DNA of 55,418 nt from Prauserella endophytica. Lineage in GTDB: Bacteria > Actinomycetota > Actinomycetes > Mycobacteriales > Pseudonocardiaceae. The DNA lies in assembly GCF_005146945.1 (NCBI RefSeq), contig NZ_SWMS01000009.1:206439-261856 (forward strand). The letters are read 5' to 3'. The notes under the pieces were generated by a model. That model did no database searches. It was not told the DNA's origin and saw only the letters and a list, made by a program, of their open reading frames with translations. Positions 1-8,571 of this stretch are shown piece after piece; the stretch's first letter is position 1; the number at the start of each line of letters is the position of its first letter. The translations under genes were made by a program, and so were the position numbers.

Positions 1-354
1 TCCCCGCTCGGGTCTGCGAGTTGCCCGCTCGGGCGCGTGAGTTGCCCGCTCGGGTGCGCGAGTTGCCCGCTCGGGTGCGCGAGTTGCCCGTTCGGGTCCG
101 GCGAGTCCCCCGCTCGGGCCAGCGAGTTGCCCGCTCGGGTCCGCGAATTGTGAGTTCTGGACCCACTCGCCGGGGCACCGACGGAGAGCTCGAACGCGGC
201 ACTCACGGTCCGGAACGCAGAACTCGGCGTCCCGAGCGGGGGACTCGCAGTCGGCAGCGGGGGACTCGCGGTCTTGAGCGGGGGACTCGCGGACCGGAGC
301 GGGGGACTCGCGGTCTTGAGCGGGGGACTCGCGGTCGGGAGCGGGGGACTCGCG
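1..354. repeat. 21-bp repeat array in two facing orientations
   Basis: About seven units of roughly 21 bp (core TGCCCGCTCGGGTGCGCGAGT) fill bases 1-147. After an unrelated spacer of about 80 bp, six units of the reverse-complement type (core AGCGGGGGACTCGCGGTC) fill about 229-354. The block is therefore a large imperfect inverted repeat made of tandem units. It ends 12 bp before the stop codon of the minus-strand gene at 366, so it lies just behind that gene's 3' end. Open frames through it are low-complexity Arg/Gly/Pro repeats, and I do not call them genes. The same unit recurs six times at 39677-39802. The window begins inside the array, so its full length is unknown. Confidence 0.85.
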
Positions 355-365
355 GCGGGGCCGTG

Positions 366-677
366 TCAGTCGGCCTTGGGGACCGAGCTCTGCACCACCT
401 CGAACTCCAGCAGGCTCGCCCCGCTGGCCACCGGCTTGGCGCGCTCGCCGGCGTGGGCCTCCCGCGCCGGGCCCTGCGCCCACGCCTGGAAGTGCTCCTC
501 GGTCTCCCACTTCGTGTAGACGAAGTACCGGTTCTCCCCGGATACCGGGCGCAGCAGCTCGAAGCCGAGGAACCCGGGCTGCGAGTCCACGGCGTGCAGT
601 CGTGCGGCGAACCGCTTCTCCAGTTCGGGGCCCGCGCCCTCGGGAACCTCGATCGCGTTGATCTTCACAACAGCCAT
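366..677 (-). CDS. Antibiotic biosynthesis monooxygenase (ABM) domain protein
   Basis: This 103-residue protein matches the small ferredoxin-like alpha/beta ABM fold, whose members act as cofactor-free or haem-degrading monooxygenases or have no known role. Visible marks are the N-terminal strand MAVVKINAIEVPEG, the segment QPGFLGFELLRP and the signature FVYTKWETEEHFQAW near residues 52-66. The C-terminus ends in the expected strand LLEFEVVQSS. The length is normal for a single-domain member. Whether it binds haem, like MhuD or HmoA, cannot be decided from sequence. It is followed in the same direction by the 21-bp repeat array, and its neighbour upstream is the M1 peptidase gene 16 bp away, so the two may be cotranscribed. 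Confidence 0.85.
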   Translation of the reverse strand: MAVVKINAIEVPEGAGPELEKRFAARLHAVDSQPGFLGFELLRPVSGENRYFVYTKWETEEHFQAWAQGPAREAHAGERAKPVASGASLLEFEVVQSSVPKAD

Positions 678-693
678 GGGCCCAGCCTAGAAG

Positions 694-2136
694 CTAGCGC
701 CGAAGCGAGCCGGGATAGAGGTGCTCGTCACCGGGCAGCTCCGCACCGCGGAACCAGGCCGCGAAGAACCCCTCCAGGTCCTGATCCGCGAGGTCGGCGA
801 CGAACCGCTCGAAGTCGGGCCAGCTCGCGTTGCCCTCGCGGTGCTCGACGGGCCACTCACGCAGCACCCGGTTGAACGCCTCGTCGCCGATCTGCCTGCG
901 CAGCGCGTGCAGCGCGAGGATGCCCTTGTCGTAGACGCCCTCGAACTCGTTGCCCGCGCCCATGTCGTAGAGCCGCTGGCCCCAGAACTCCCGGTCGTCG
1001 CGCAGCCGGTCGATCGCGCGCCGGTAGCGGGCGTCGAGGTCGTCGCCCTCCTTGCCTTCGGCCCACAGCCACTGCGAATAGCTCGCCAGGCACTCGTTGA
1101 GGCAGATGTCCGCCCACGACTCCACCGACACCTCGTTGCCGTACCACTGGTGGGCCAGCTCGTGGACGATCGTTTCCAGATCGGCCGACACCGTGTAGGT
1201 GGGCCTGCCCTGGGTCTCCAGCGAGTAGCCCACGTTGTCGCCGAGGTAGATGCCGCCCGCCGAAGTCGCCGGGTAGTCGCCGAACTTGCCGGTGAGGAAC
1301 TCGATGATCTCGGCGACGCGCCCGGCGTCCGGCCGGATGCGCTCGGCGCCGGGCGCGAACGCGCTCAGCACCGGTGTGCCGTCGGAGAGCCTGCCCCTGT
1401 CGATGGTGAACCGGTCGATCGCGACCGTGGTGAGGTAGCTGGCGACGGGCTCGGACTCGACCCACGTGCTCGTGGTCCAGCCGTCCGCCGTCGACGAGCC
1501 CTCCTGGCGGCCGATCGACACCGCCGTCCAGCCTTCGGGCACCCGTGCGGTGAGCCGGAACGTCGCCTTGTCCCTCGGGTGCTCGTTCACCGGGTACCAG
1601 TAGGAGCCCGAATGCGGCTCGCCGAGCACGAACGCGCCGCCGGAGTCGCTGCGGTGCCAGCCGTTGCCGCCGAGCTGGGCGCTCGAGGCGGCCTGCGGCG
1701 TGCCCTCGTAGCGCACGCGGGCGGTGAACTCGCTGCCTTCGGTCAGCGGCTCGCTCGGCGTGATCACCAGCTCGAAGGCGCTCTGCCTGGCGAACTCCGC
1801 GCTCCTGCCGTCTACCTCCACCGAGCTGATCGTGAAGCCGCGCAGGTCGAGGTTGAACGACTCCAGGTCCTGAGTGGCGCGGGCGGTGACGGTGGTGTCG
1901 CCGGTGAGCTGCCCGTTGGCGGGGTCGTAGGCGATCGACACGTCGTAGCCCGTCGCGTCGTAGCCGCCGTTGCCGTCGTTGGGGTAGTAGGGGTCGCCGA
2001 TGCCCGCCGCGCCCGGCGACGGGACGCCCGGGGTGGGCTCCGGCCGGGGCGGCTCTTCGGACTCGGGTGCGGTGCACGCGGCTAGGGTGCAGACCAGGCC
2101 GAGGAGCAGGCCGGTCCGCGCGCGGCGGGAGATCAT
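694..2136 (-). CDS. M1 family metallopeptidase, lipoprotein
   Basis: A 480-residue zinc aminopeptidase-like protein. The N-terminus has a lipoprotein signal with lipobox LAAC (Cys at about residue 21), so it should be anchored outside the cytoplasmic membrane. An M1 N-terminal beta domain (residues about 50-240) precedes the catalytic domain, which carries the zinc motif HELAHQW followed by the downstream zinc-ligand glutamate in NECLAS. The usual GAMEN exopeptidase motif is replaced by a stretch reading GYSLETQ, which keeps a glutamate but is atypical, so substrate preference is uncertain. It is shorter than classical PepN (about 850 aa) because it lacks the C-terminal helical domain. It starts within 50 bp of the divergent hydrolase gene. 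Confidence 0.9.
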   Translation of the reverse strand: MISRRARTGLLLGLVCTLAACTAPESEEPPRPEPTPGVPSPGAAGIGDPYYPNDGNGGYDATGYDVSIAYDPANGQLTGDTTVTARATQDLESFNLDLRGFTISSVEVDGRSAEFARQSAFELVITPSEPLTEGSEFTARVRYEGTPQAASSAQLGGNGWHRSDSGGAFVLGEPHSGSYWYPVNEHPRDKATFRLTARVPEGWTAVSIGRQEGSSTADGWTTSTWVESEPVASYLTTVAIDRFTIDRGRLSDGTPVLSAFAPGAERIRPDAGRVAEIIEFLTGKFGDYPATSAGGIYLGDNVGYSLETQGRPTYTVSADLETIVHELAHQWYGNEVSVESWADICLNECLASYSQWLWAEGKEGDDLDARYRRAIDRLRDDREFWGQRLYDMGAGNEFEGVYDKGILALHALRRQIGDEAFNRVLREWPVEHREGNASWPDFERFVADLADQDLEGFFAAWFRGAELPGDEHLYPGSLRR

Positions 2137-2185
2137 GGCGGGAGCCTACGTGCAGGGCCAGAAAGACGACGTGAACGAGGTGCCG

Positions 2186-2953
2186 ATGCAGCCACGGGAC
2201 GGGGTGGTCGACTTCGGGGGCGAGGGGCCGCCGATCGTGCTGCTGCACGGCCTCATGGGCAGGGCGACGACGTGGTGGGGTGTCGCGAGGTGGCTCACCG
2301 CGTACGGGCACGTCGTCGGGCTCGACGCACGTGGCCACGGGCGGGCGAGGCGAACGGGCGAGTGGCGGACCGAGGAGTTCGTCGCCGACGTCGCCGAGCT
2401 GGTGGCCGACCTCGACGAGGGTCCCGCGGTCGTCATCGGTCACTCGATGGGCGGCCTGCACGCGTGGGTGCTGGCCGCGACGCGGCCCGAGCTGGTGAGG
2501 GCCGTGGTGGTGGAGGACATGGCGCCCGACCAGCGCGGCCGCACCGTCGAGGCGTGGCGCGGTTACTTCGAGTCCTGGCCGGTTCCGTTCCGCTCACTCG
2601 CGCATGTGCGGGAGTTCTTCGGCAGCACGGGGAACTACTTCGCGGAGTGCGTCGAGGAGCGGGCCGACGGCTACCACCTGATGTCCGACCTCGAAGACCT
2701 GTACGAGATCGCCGCGGAGTGGGGCCGCCGCGACTACTGGTCCTTTGTGGACAAGGTGGAGTGCCCGCTGCTGGTGATCGAGGCCGGTGATACCGCGATG
2801 CCGCCGGGACAGCAGGCGGAGCTGGCCGCGCGCGCACCGGGCGGCGGCAGGCACGTCGTCGTGCCCGGCGCGGGGCACGTGGTGCACGACGACGCGCCCG
2901 AGCAGTACCGAGGCGCGGTGGAAGCCTTCCTCTCTCAGGTCCTGAACCGCTAG
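2186..2953 (+). CDS. Alpha/beta hydrolase
   Basis: A 255-residue alpha/beta-hydrolase-fold enzyme. The oxyanion region LLHGLMG, the nucleophile elbow GHSMGG and the late catalytic His in GAGHVVHDD are all present, with an acidic residue in LLVIEAGDT. I chose the ATG at 2186 because GAGG lies 5 bp upstream. The in-frame ATG at 2135 would overlap the start codon of the divergent peptidase gene and leave no room for promoters. A GTG at 2171 is also possible. The substrate is unknown; family members hydrolyse esters, amides, epoxides or haloalkanes. Its 3' end faces the amidase gene with only 9 bp between stop codons. Confidence 0.85.
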   Translation: MQPRDGVVDFGGEGPPIVLLHGLMGRATTWWGVARWLTAYGHVVGLDARGHGRARRTGEWRTEEFVADVAELVADLDEGPAVVIGHSMGGLHAWVLAATRPELVRAVVVEDMAPDQRGRTVEAWRGYFESWPVPFRSLAHVREFFGSTGNYFAECVEERADGYHLMSDLEDLYEIAAEWGRRDYWSFVDKVECPLLVIEAGDTAMPPGQQAELAARAPGGGRHVVVPGAGHVVHDDAPEQYRGAVEAFLSQVLNR

Positions 2954-2962
2954 CCGGGCGGG

Positions 2963-3934
2963 TCAGCCGATGTGGGCCAGACGCGATTTGAGGGCCTGCC
3001 GGTTCGTGCCCTCCGCCAGCAGCGGCCAGATGTCGGCGCCGAGGAGACCCCGCTCGTCGGCGTGCGCCGAGGCGTAGCACGTCGCCGCGGGAACTCCGTT
3101 GGCGGCGGCGAACGACCGCACCGTCTCCCGGGTCGCGGGCCCGAAAACGCCGTCCACCGCCACGTTCTCGCCTCGCGCCCGCAGCAGCCGCTGTGCTTCC
3201 CGCACCCGCTCACCCGTGTCGCCCTGGCTCAGCAGCGGCCACTCCACGGGCTGGCGCGCCTGCACGCCCAGCTCGGCGGCCACCGCCTCGCGCAGCTCCG
3301 GCAGTCGTGCGTAGAGGACGTCGCCGGGACACTGTGTCGAGTTGAAGTCCCGGTGGCCCTTGATGAACTCGGTGGAGATGCCGTACTGGTCGGCCATGTA
3401 GGCCACGAGCCGCACCAGCGAGTCCCAAAGCGCCTGCGGCACGTCGACCTCGGTGTAGAGGCCCTCGTTCTCGATGCCGATGACCTCGCTGTTGTGGTTG
3501 CCGACGTTCGCGCCCAGTACGTGCTGCACGCCGCCGCGCAGCACCTCCAGGCTGCGGTGCCTGCCCTCGGTGATGTGGCCGCCGCGGCTGTTGGTGAACT
3601 GCTGGCCCGAGTCGGCCCAGCCGCGCGTGTCCATGTGGAACGTCTGGATGTCGCGCGAGATCTGGAACGCGCGCTCGCGCGAGTAGTCCTCGGTGTTGCC
3701 GGGCTCCACGGTGTGGTGCACGACGATGTAGGTCGGTTTGCGGTCGAGCACCTCGATCGGGCTGCTCGGCGGTCGCGCTCCCCAGATGTCGGTTCCGTAG
3801 ATCACCGGTTCGGCCACCTTGCGCGCGGTGGCGGCGGCGGTAGCCGCCTGCCACGTGGCGACGGCGCCGACCGCGGTGGCGGCGAGGCCACCCTTGATCA
3901 GCGCACGCCGGTCGAACCCAGGCTTGCCGGCCAT
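2963..3934 (-). CDS. Tat-exported N-acetylmuramoyl-L-alanine amidase with peptidoglycan-binding domain
   Basis: A 323-residue exported cell-wall amidase. The N-terminus carries a twin-arginine signal (DRRALIKGG followed by an Ala-rich hydrophobic stretch). Residues about 45-215 form a PGRP/amidase_2 domain with zinc ligands in VVHHTV and in GHRDFNSTQCPGD. Residues about 230-300 form a PG_binding_1 domain (QGDTGERVREAQRLL, VDGVFGPATRETV). The expected reaction is cleavage of the bond between MurNAc and L-alanine of the stem peptide, probably in wall remodelling. It lies between convergent hydrolase and codirectional mutY, and nothing suggests a phage origin. Confidence 0.88.
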   Translation of the reverse strand: MAGKPGFDRRALIKGGLAATAVGAVATWQAATAAATARKVAEPVIYGTDIWGARPPSSPIEVLDRKPTYIVVHHTVEPGNTEDYSRERAFQISRDIQTFHMDTRGWADSGQQFTNSRGGHITEGRHRSLEVLRGGVQHVLGANVGNHNSEVIGIENEGLYTEVDVPQALWDSLVRLVAYMADQYGISTEFIKGHRDFNSTQCPGDVLYARLPELREAVAAELGVQARQPVEWPLLSQGDTGERVREAQRLLRARGENVAVDGVFGPATRETVRSFAAANGVPAATCYASAHADERGLLGADIWPLLAEGTNRQALKSRLAHIG

Positions 3935-3992
3935 CTCGATCTCCCCTCGATCGGAACGAGGGGAAACATTAACAATATTCGCTTACGTGCTG

Positions 3993-4868
3993 TCAATGTT
4001 CGCCCGGCAGGGCGAACCTTCCGTCGGCCGTCTGCTCCACCAGACCGTCCACCAGCAACGAGTCGAGGCAGCGATCGCGCTGCCCCGCCTGCGGCCACAC
4101 GACGTCGAGGCGCGCCTTCTCCACCGGGTCCAACGTCCCCCTCAGCACGTCGAGCAGCAGGCCGCGCACGTGCCGGTCGGTGCCCGCATACCTCTGCACG
4201 GGCTTGGCAGGCCCGGCGTAGGCGGGCCTGCCGGCGTGCTGCCACGCGCAGCCGTCGGCCACCGGGCAGTCTCCGCACCGAGGGGAACGCGCGGTACAGA
4301 CCAGCGCGCCCAGCTCCATCAGCGCCGCGGACAGCCGAGCCGCGCGCGACTCCGACCGAGGCAGGAGCGCCTCGACGTCGGCCATGTCGCGCGTGTTCGA
4401 CGCCGGTCCCGCGTCGCCGGCCCCGTGCACGGCCCTCGCGACGACCCTGCGGACGTTGGTGTCCACGACGGGCGCGCGCTTGCCGTAGGCGAACGCGGCG
4501 ACGGCGCGGGCCGTGTAGGCGCCGATGCCCGGTAGCGCGAGGAGCGTGTCGACGTCGGAGGGCACGACGTCGCCGTGTTCGGTGGCGATCGCCGACGCGG
4601 CGGCGTGCAGGCGCAGCGCCCGCCTCGGGTAGCCGAGCTTGCCCCACGCGCGCAGCACCTCACCCTGGCTCGCGGCGGCGAGATCGGAGGGACGCGGCCA
4701 GCGGGCGAGCCACTCGTGCCAGATCGGCTCCACACGGGCGACCGGCGTCTGCTGGAGCATGATCTCGCTGACCAGCACGCCCCACGCCGTGCACTCGGGG
4801 CGCCGCCAGGGCAGGTCGCGGCCGACCGTGTCGAACCAGTCGAGGAGGGTGTCGGTGTCGATGGGCAT
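3993..4868 (-). CDS. mutY: A/G-specific adenine glycosylase MutY
   Basis: A 291-residue base-excision repair enzyme that removes adenine mispaired with 8-oxoguanine. Visible features in order are the catalytic Glu in SEIMLQQTP (about residue 36), the helix-hairpin-helix LPGIGAYTARAV, the catalytic Asp in VVDTNVRRV and a [4Fe-4S] cluster motif with Cys in VCTARSPRCGDCPVADGC. The C-terminal NUDIX-like 8-oxoG recognition domain seen in E. coli is much shortened, as in other actinobacteria. In mycobacteria mutY sits near a carbonic anhydrase gene, and here too the carbonic anhydrase gene lies 15 bp upstream on the same strand. Confidence 0.95.
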   Translation of the reverse strand: MPIDTDTLLDWFDTVGRDLPWRRPECTAWGVLVSEIMLQQTPVARVEPIWHEWLARWPRPSDLAAASQGEVLRAWGKLGYPRRALRLHAAASAIATEHGDVVPSDVDTLLALPGIGAYTARAVAAFAYGKRAPVVDTNVRRVVARAVHGAGDAGPASNTRDMADVEALLPRSESRAARLSAALMELGALVCTARSPRCGDCPVADGCAWQHAGRPAYAGPAKPVQRYAGTDRHVRGLLLDVLRGTLDPVEKARLDVVWPQAGQRDRCLDSLLVDGLVEQTADGRFALPGEH

Positions 4869-4883
4869 CGACGGAGACTCTAG

Positions 4884-5375
4884 TCAGGACACCTCGGAGA
4901 GCACGCCCGTGTGCACGTCGTAGACGAAACCCCGCACGAGGTCCTTGTGGGGCAGGAAGGGGCTCGTCTGCACCCGCCGCACCGACTGGCGCACACTGGC
5001 CTCCACGTCCCGGAACGCCTCGACGGCCCAGGTCGGCCGCAGCCCGCTGGCCTCCTCGAGTTCGTCCTTGAAACCGTCCTCGGTCACCGTGTTCAACCCG
5101 CAGCTGGTGTGCTGCATGATCAGCACCTCGCGGGTGCCGAGCTTGCGCTGGCTGAGCGCGAGCGAGCGGATCATGTCGTCGGTGACGACGCCGCCCGCGT
5201 TGCGCAGCACGTGCGCCTCGCCCTGCAGCAGTCCGAACAGCTCGAACACGCGGATGCGTGCGTCCATGCACGTCAGGATCGCAACGTGCATGGACGGGCT
5301 CGCTGAGGAGCGGTCGCCCGGCACGACGTTGCCCAGTTCTTCGTTGCGCTTGAGCAGGAGGTCGATCGCGGTCAT
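4884..5375 (-). CDS. Beta-carbonic anhydrase
   Basis: A 163-residue beta-class carbonic anhydrase interconverting CO2 and bicarbonate. The zinc site is visible as CMDAR (Cys and the Asp-Arg dyad near residue 36) and HTSCG (His and second Cys near residue 90). The segment VLRNAGGVVTDD is the usual loop at the dimer interface. I start at the ATG at 5375, giving MTAIDLLLKRNEEL; an in-frame extension to 5411 adds 12 residues that do not look native. It probably shares a transcript with mutY. In mycobacteria the orthologous pair is close to radA and disA; here it is about 18 kb from radA. Confidence 0.92.
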   Translation of the reverse strand: MTAIDLLLKRNEELGNVVPGDRSSASPSMHVAILTCMDARIRVFELFGLLQGEAHVLRNAGGVVTDDMIRSLALSQRKLGTREVLIMQHTSCGLNTVTEDGFKDELEEASGLRPTWAVEAFRDVEASVRQSVRRVQTSPFLPHKDLVRGFVYDVHTGVLSEVS

Positions 5376-5436
5376 GCGGTCAATGGAACGGGGCCGCCGC
5401 GCGCCGCACAACTCGGGCGGATGAATGTCACTTCGG

Positions 5437-6537
5437 CTATGGGCCGAACCAGCGTTCCTCGGCGGTCCGGGGCGGGGCGGAGGTGGTGCCCACGCGCAGT
5501 TCGGTGGGCAGCGTGATGACCTTCGGCGCCACGCGGTCGGCGGCGCCGAGGAGGAGCCTGCCGGCGGACTTGCCCTTCTCCAGCACGGGCTGGTGCACGG
5601 TCGTCAGCCCGGCGCGCGTGGCCTCGGCGATGCCGTCGAAGCCGGTGATCGTCAGATCGGCGGGTACGCGCAGGCCGCGCCGTCCCGCCTCGGCGAGCGC
5701 GCCGAGCGCCAGGATGTCCGAGGTGCAGATCAGTGCGGTCACGCGCGGGTAGGCGTCGAGCAGTTGGCGTGCCGCGGAGGCGCCGTCGTCGACGTTGTGC
5801 TCGAAACGCTCCACCACCGGCACGCTCTCCCAGGCCACGCCCGCGGCCTCGAAGGTCCTGGCCAGCGCGGCGAGCCGGGTGCGCTGTACGTGGTAGTGCG
5901 CCTCCTGCTGGCGCGACATGGGCACGAAGTCGTCGTTGCGGTCCCGCGCCAGCCGCATGCACAGCACGCCGACCTGCCGGTGACCGAGCCCGACGAGGTG
6001 GTTGGCGAGGCTCACGGTCGCCGCCTCGTCGTCGGGTCCCACGCGGTCGACGCCCTCCACCTCCGGCTGGTCGACGATCACGGTGGGCACCGGGCGCTGG
6101 AGCACGGCGGCGAGGTGAGGGTCGTCGTCGGGAACGGAGTAGACGACGAAGCCGTCGACGCCGGCGCGGTGCACGGCGGCGACGTCCTCCCTGCCGGGGC
6201 TCGCCGGCACGAGATGCAGGCCGACGCCGGCGTCCTCGCACGCGAGCGCGAGACCCTCCAGCACGCCGACGGCCGCGGGGTCACGGAACGCGTACGAGAG
6301 GTTCTCGGTGAGCAGCAGGCCCACCGCGCCAGCCTTGCGGGTACGCAGCGACCGGGCCACCGGGTCAGGGCCGGGGTAGCCGAGGCGCCTGGCGGTCTCC
6401 AGAACGCGTTTGCGCAGCTCAGGCGATAGCTGATCCGGCCGGTTGTAGGCGTTCGAGACCGTCGTCCTGGACACGCCCAGCTCGGCGGCAAGGGACGCCA
6501 GAGTCGCCTGCCGCCGGGTTCGCATCGGCCGGTTCAT
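5437..6537 (-). CDS. LacI-family transcriptional regulator
   Basis: A 366-residue regulator with an N-terminal LacI helix-turn-helix (TLASLAAELGVSRTTVSNAYNRP, residues about 10-32, given here only as a location) and hinge region, followed by a periplasmic-binding-protein-like effector domain. The effector domain contains the typical TSDILALGAL and ITGFDGIAEA segments. The start at 6537 (MNRPMRTRR) fits the family N-terminus; the in-frame codons further upstream do not. No sugar transporter is adjacent, so its regulon is elsewhere or it only controls itself. A perfect 13-bp palindrome lies 5 bp upstream of the start codon (see 6543-6555). Confidence 0.92.
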   Translation of the reverse strand: MNRPMRTRRQATLASLAAELGVSRTTVSNAYNRPDQLSPELRKRVLETARRLGYPGPDPVARSLRTRKAGAVGLLLTENLSYAFRDPAAVGVLEGLALACEDAGVGLHLVPASPGREDVAAVHRAGVDGFVVYSVPDDDPHLAAVLQRPVPTVIVDQPEVEGVDRVGPDDEAATVSLANHLVGLGHRQVGVLCMRLARDRNDDFVPMSRQQEAHYHVQRTRLAALARTFEAAGVAWESVPVVERFEHNVDDGASAARQLLDAYPRVTALICTSDILALGALAEAGRRGLRVPADLTITGFDGIAEATRAGLTTVHQPVLEKGKSAGRLLLGAADRVAPKVITLPTELRVGTTSAPPRTAEERWFGP

Positions 6538-6542
6538 GAACA

Positions 6543-6555
6543 AACCGTAACGGTT
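6543..6555. promoter_or_regulatory. Putative LacI-type operator
   Basis: AACCGTAACGGTT is a perfect palindrome (6+1+6) located 5 bp upstream of the LacI gene start. The position suits autorepression by blocking the leader. Assignment to this regulator is inference. Confidence 0.45.
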
Positions 6556-6663
6556 CAGAAGCCGATGCAGAAGTTCTGGCCCACGTGCGTCACATCTTGA
6601 CGGTGCGTCGTGACCTCGGTCGCTGAGCTGTGGGTTCGTCACCGGTTGGGGTAAAGTTGAACC

Positions 6664-6682
6664 GACAATGGTTTCCATTATC
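6664..6682. promoter_or_regulatory. Putative Zur (zinc-uptake regulator) box upstream of znuA
   Basis: A 19-bp interrupted palindrome with core AATGGTTTCCATT and outer GA/TC arms lies 46 bp upstream of the znuA start. Fur/Zur-family operators are AT-rich palindromes of this size, and the gene behind it is a zinc importer. The AT content is sharply higher than the surroundings. The Zur assignment is inference. Confidence 0.5.
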
Positions 6683-6728
6683 TTCACTGAGTGTCACCCA
6701 CCACGATGTTGACGGAGTGTGTTTGCCG

Positions 6729-7751
6729 ATGAGCTCTCGCCGCGCGAGGCCCCTGCTCGCCACGACCTCGGTGCTCACAGCGCTGACCCTTGGCCTCACC
6801 GCGTGTGGTGGCGGCGGAGGAGGCAGCGGGCAGGCCGCCGAGGACGGCCGCATCTCGGTGGTCGCGTCGACGAACGTGTGGGGCAGCGTCGTCGAGGCCG
6901 TCGGCGGTGATCGGGTCGACGTGAAGTCGATCGTCGAGGACCCGTCCTCCGACCCGCACTCCTATCAGGCCAGCGCCGAGGACGCGGCCGATGTGCAGGA
7001 CGCCCAGCTGCTCGTCTACAACGGCGGCGGGTACGACGAGTTCTTCGAGCAGCTCGCGGGCCAGAACTCCGGGGGCGAGCCCGTGGTCGCCTTCGAGGGC
7101 GAGGGCCACGCGCACGGCGAGGAGCACGCCACCGAGGAACACGGTGACGAGCACGCCACCGAGGGACATGGTGAGGAGCACGCCACCGAGCAGGGTGGCG
7201 AGGAGCACGGTCACGACCACGGCGAGGTGAACGAGCACGTCTGGTACGACCTGCACGTCGTCGCCGAGGTCGCCGACAAGGTCGCGGCCCGGCTCGGCGA
7301 ACTGGACGCGGAGGCCAAGCAGACCTTCACCGACAACGCCAACGCGTTCAAGGCCGACCTCGACGAGCTGACCCAGCGCATCGAGAAGATCGGCACCGAC
7401 CACCCCGGCACGAAGGTCGTCGCCACCGAGCCGGTCGCGCACTACCTGCTCCAGACCGCGGGCATCACCGACGCCACGCCGCACGACTACGCCGAGGCGA
7501 TCGAGAACGAGACCGACGTGCCCGTCGCCGCCCAGCAGCAGGTCACCGAGCTCGTGTCCGGCAAGCAGGTGCAGGCGGTCGTCAACAACTCCCAGACCGT
7601 CACGCCGGTGACCGAGAAGCTCGTCCGCGCGGCCAAGGACGCGGGCGTCCCCGTGGTCGACGTGACCGAGACCCTGCCCGAGGGCGCGACGGACTACATT
7701 GCCTGGATGAGCACGCAGGTGGACGCGTTGGCGGGAGCATTGGGTCAGTGA
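6729..7751 (+). CDS. znuA: Zinc ABC transporter substrate-binding lipoprotein ZnuA
   Basis: A 340-residue cluster A-I metal-binding protein. It has a lipoprotein signal (lipobox LTAC, then a Gly run) and candidate zinc-ligand histidines in DPHSYQ, in NEHVWYDLH and in EPVAHYLL. A His/Glu-rich loop at residues about 125-170 is built from four 9-residue repeats of the type GEEHATEEH, encoded by 27-bp repeats starting at 7116. Such loops in ZnuA homologues capture or chaperone zinc. I use ATG 6729; an upstream TTG at 6723 sits better from the GGAG at 6714. It overlaps znuC by 4 bp, and expression is probably zinc-repressed through the palindrome at 6664. Confidence 0.93.
   Translation: MSSRRARPLLATTSVLTALTLGLTACGGGGGGSGQAAEDGRISVVASTNVWGSVVEAVGGDRVDVKSIVEDPSSDPHSYQASAEDAADVQDAQLLVYNGGGYDEFFEQLAGQNSGGEPVVAFEGEGHAHGEEHATEEHGDEHATEGHGEEHATEQGGEEHGHDHGEVNEHVWYDLHVVAEVADKVAARLGELDAEAKQTFTDNANAFKADLDELTQRIEKIGTDHPGTKVVATEPVAHYLLQTAGITDATPHDYAEAIENETDVPVAAQQQVTELVSGKQVQAVVNNSQTVTPVTEKLVRAAKDAGVPVVDVTETLPEGATDYIAWMSTQVDALAGALGQ
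7116..7223 (+). repeat. 27-bp in-frame tandem repeat (His/Glu loop of ZnuA)
   Basis: Four 27-bp units (starts 7116, 7143, 7170, 7197) encode 9-residue repeats beginning GEEHATE or GDEHATE; the last is diverged to GEEHGHDH. In-frame units mean copy number can change without breaking the gene, altering the number of metal-binding histidines. Confidence 0.8.
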
Positions 7752-8566
7752 GCCGTGGAGTCGTCGAGATCGAGGGCGCGGGGCTGCGGTTCGGCGACCG
7801 GGTGCTGTGGTCGGGTCTCGACCTCGACGTCCAGCCCGGTGAGTTCCTCGCCGTCCTCGGTCCGAACGGCTCCGGCAAGACCAGCCTGCTGCGGGTGCTG
7901 CTCGGGTTGCAGTCGCTGAGCGCGGGCGAGGCCCGCGTGGTCGGCAAGGCGCCGGGCCGGGGCAACCGCAAGGTCGGCTACATCCCGCAGCAACGCGCGA
8001 TGGACGAGCAGCTCACGCTACGCGGCACGGACCTCGTCGGGCTCGGTCTCGACGGCGATCGCTGGGGCTTCGGCCTGCTCGGAGCGGGCAAACGGCGGCG
8101 CCGCATCGCGGAGCTCGTGGAGTCGGTCGGCGCGGAGTCCTACGCCTCGTCGGCGGTCGGCAGGCTCTCCGGCGGCGAGCAGCAGCGGCTGCGAGTCGCG
8201 CAGGCGCTCATCGGCGAGCCAGAGGTGCTGTTGTGCGACGAGCCGCTGGCCTCGCTCGACCTCACCCATCAGCGCGTGGTGAGCGAGCTGATCGACCGGC
8301 GCAGGCGCGAGGCGGGCACGGCCGTGCTGTTCGTGACCCACGAGATCAATCCGATCCTGTCCTATGTGGATCGAGTCCTGTACCTGGTCAACGGTCAGTT
8401 CCGCATCGGCACGCCGGACGAGGTGATGAACTCGCAAACCCTCTCCGAGCTGTACCGCACGCGGGTCGAGGTGTTGCGGGTCGGCGGCCAGATCCATGTC
8501 GCGGGCGCACAGAGCGCGCTGTGCGAGGACGAGGTGCACCATCACGTCGACGAGCGGGTGTCGTAA
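7748..8566 (+). CDS. znuC: Zinc ABC transporter ATP-binding protein ZnuC
   Basis: A 272-residue ABC ATPase. Walker A is GPNGSGKTS (near residue 37), the signature is LSGGEQQRL, Walker B is VLLCDEPLASLD, and the switch His lies in FVTHEINP. It starts with GTG at 7748 inside the stop codon of znuA (GTGA, 4-bp overlap), which implies translational coupling. With znuA and znuB it makes a complete high-affinity metal importer; zinc is favoured over manganese because of the His-rich ZnuA loop and the Zur-like box. The C-terminus is His-rich in HHHVDERVS. Confidence 0.94.
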   Translation: MSRGVVEIEGAGLRFGDRVLWSGLDLDVQPGEFLAVLGPNGSGKTSLLRVLLGLQSLSAGEARVVGKAPGRGNRKVGYIPQQRAMDEQLTLRGTDLVGLGLDGDRWGFGLLGAGKRRRRIAELVESVGAESYASSAVGRLSGGEQQRLRVAQALIGEPEVLLCDEPLASLDLTHQRVVSELIDRRRREAGTAVLFVTHEINPILSYVDRVLYLVNGQFRIGTPDEVMNSQTLSELYRTRVEVLRVGGQIHVAGAQSALCEDEVHHHVDERVS

Positions 8567-8571
8567 CCGTC

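Noticed and set aside
21-875. Long plus-strand frame at the beginning of the window
   Set aside because: It consists of repeat-encoded Arg/Gly/Pro sequence and then reads antisense through the ABM gene.
857-2461. 534-codon minus-strand frame
   Set aside because: Arg/Pro/His-rich shadow of the M1 peptidase gene in another frame; no family features.
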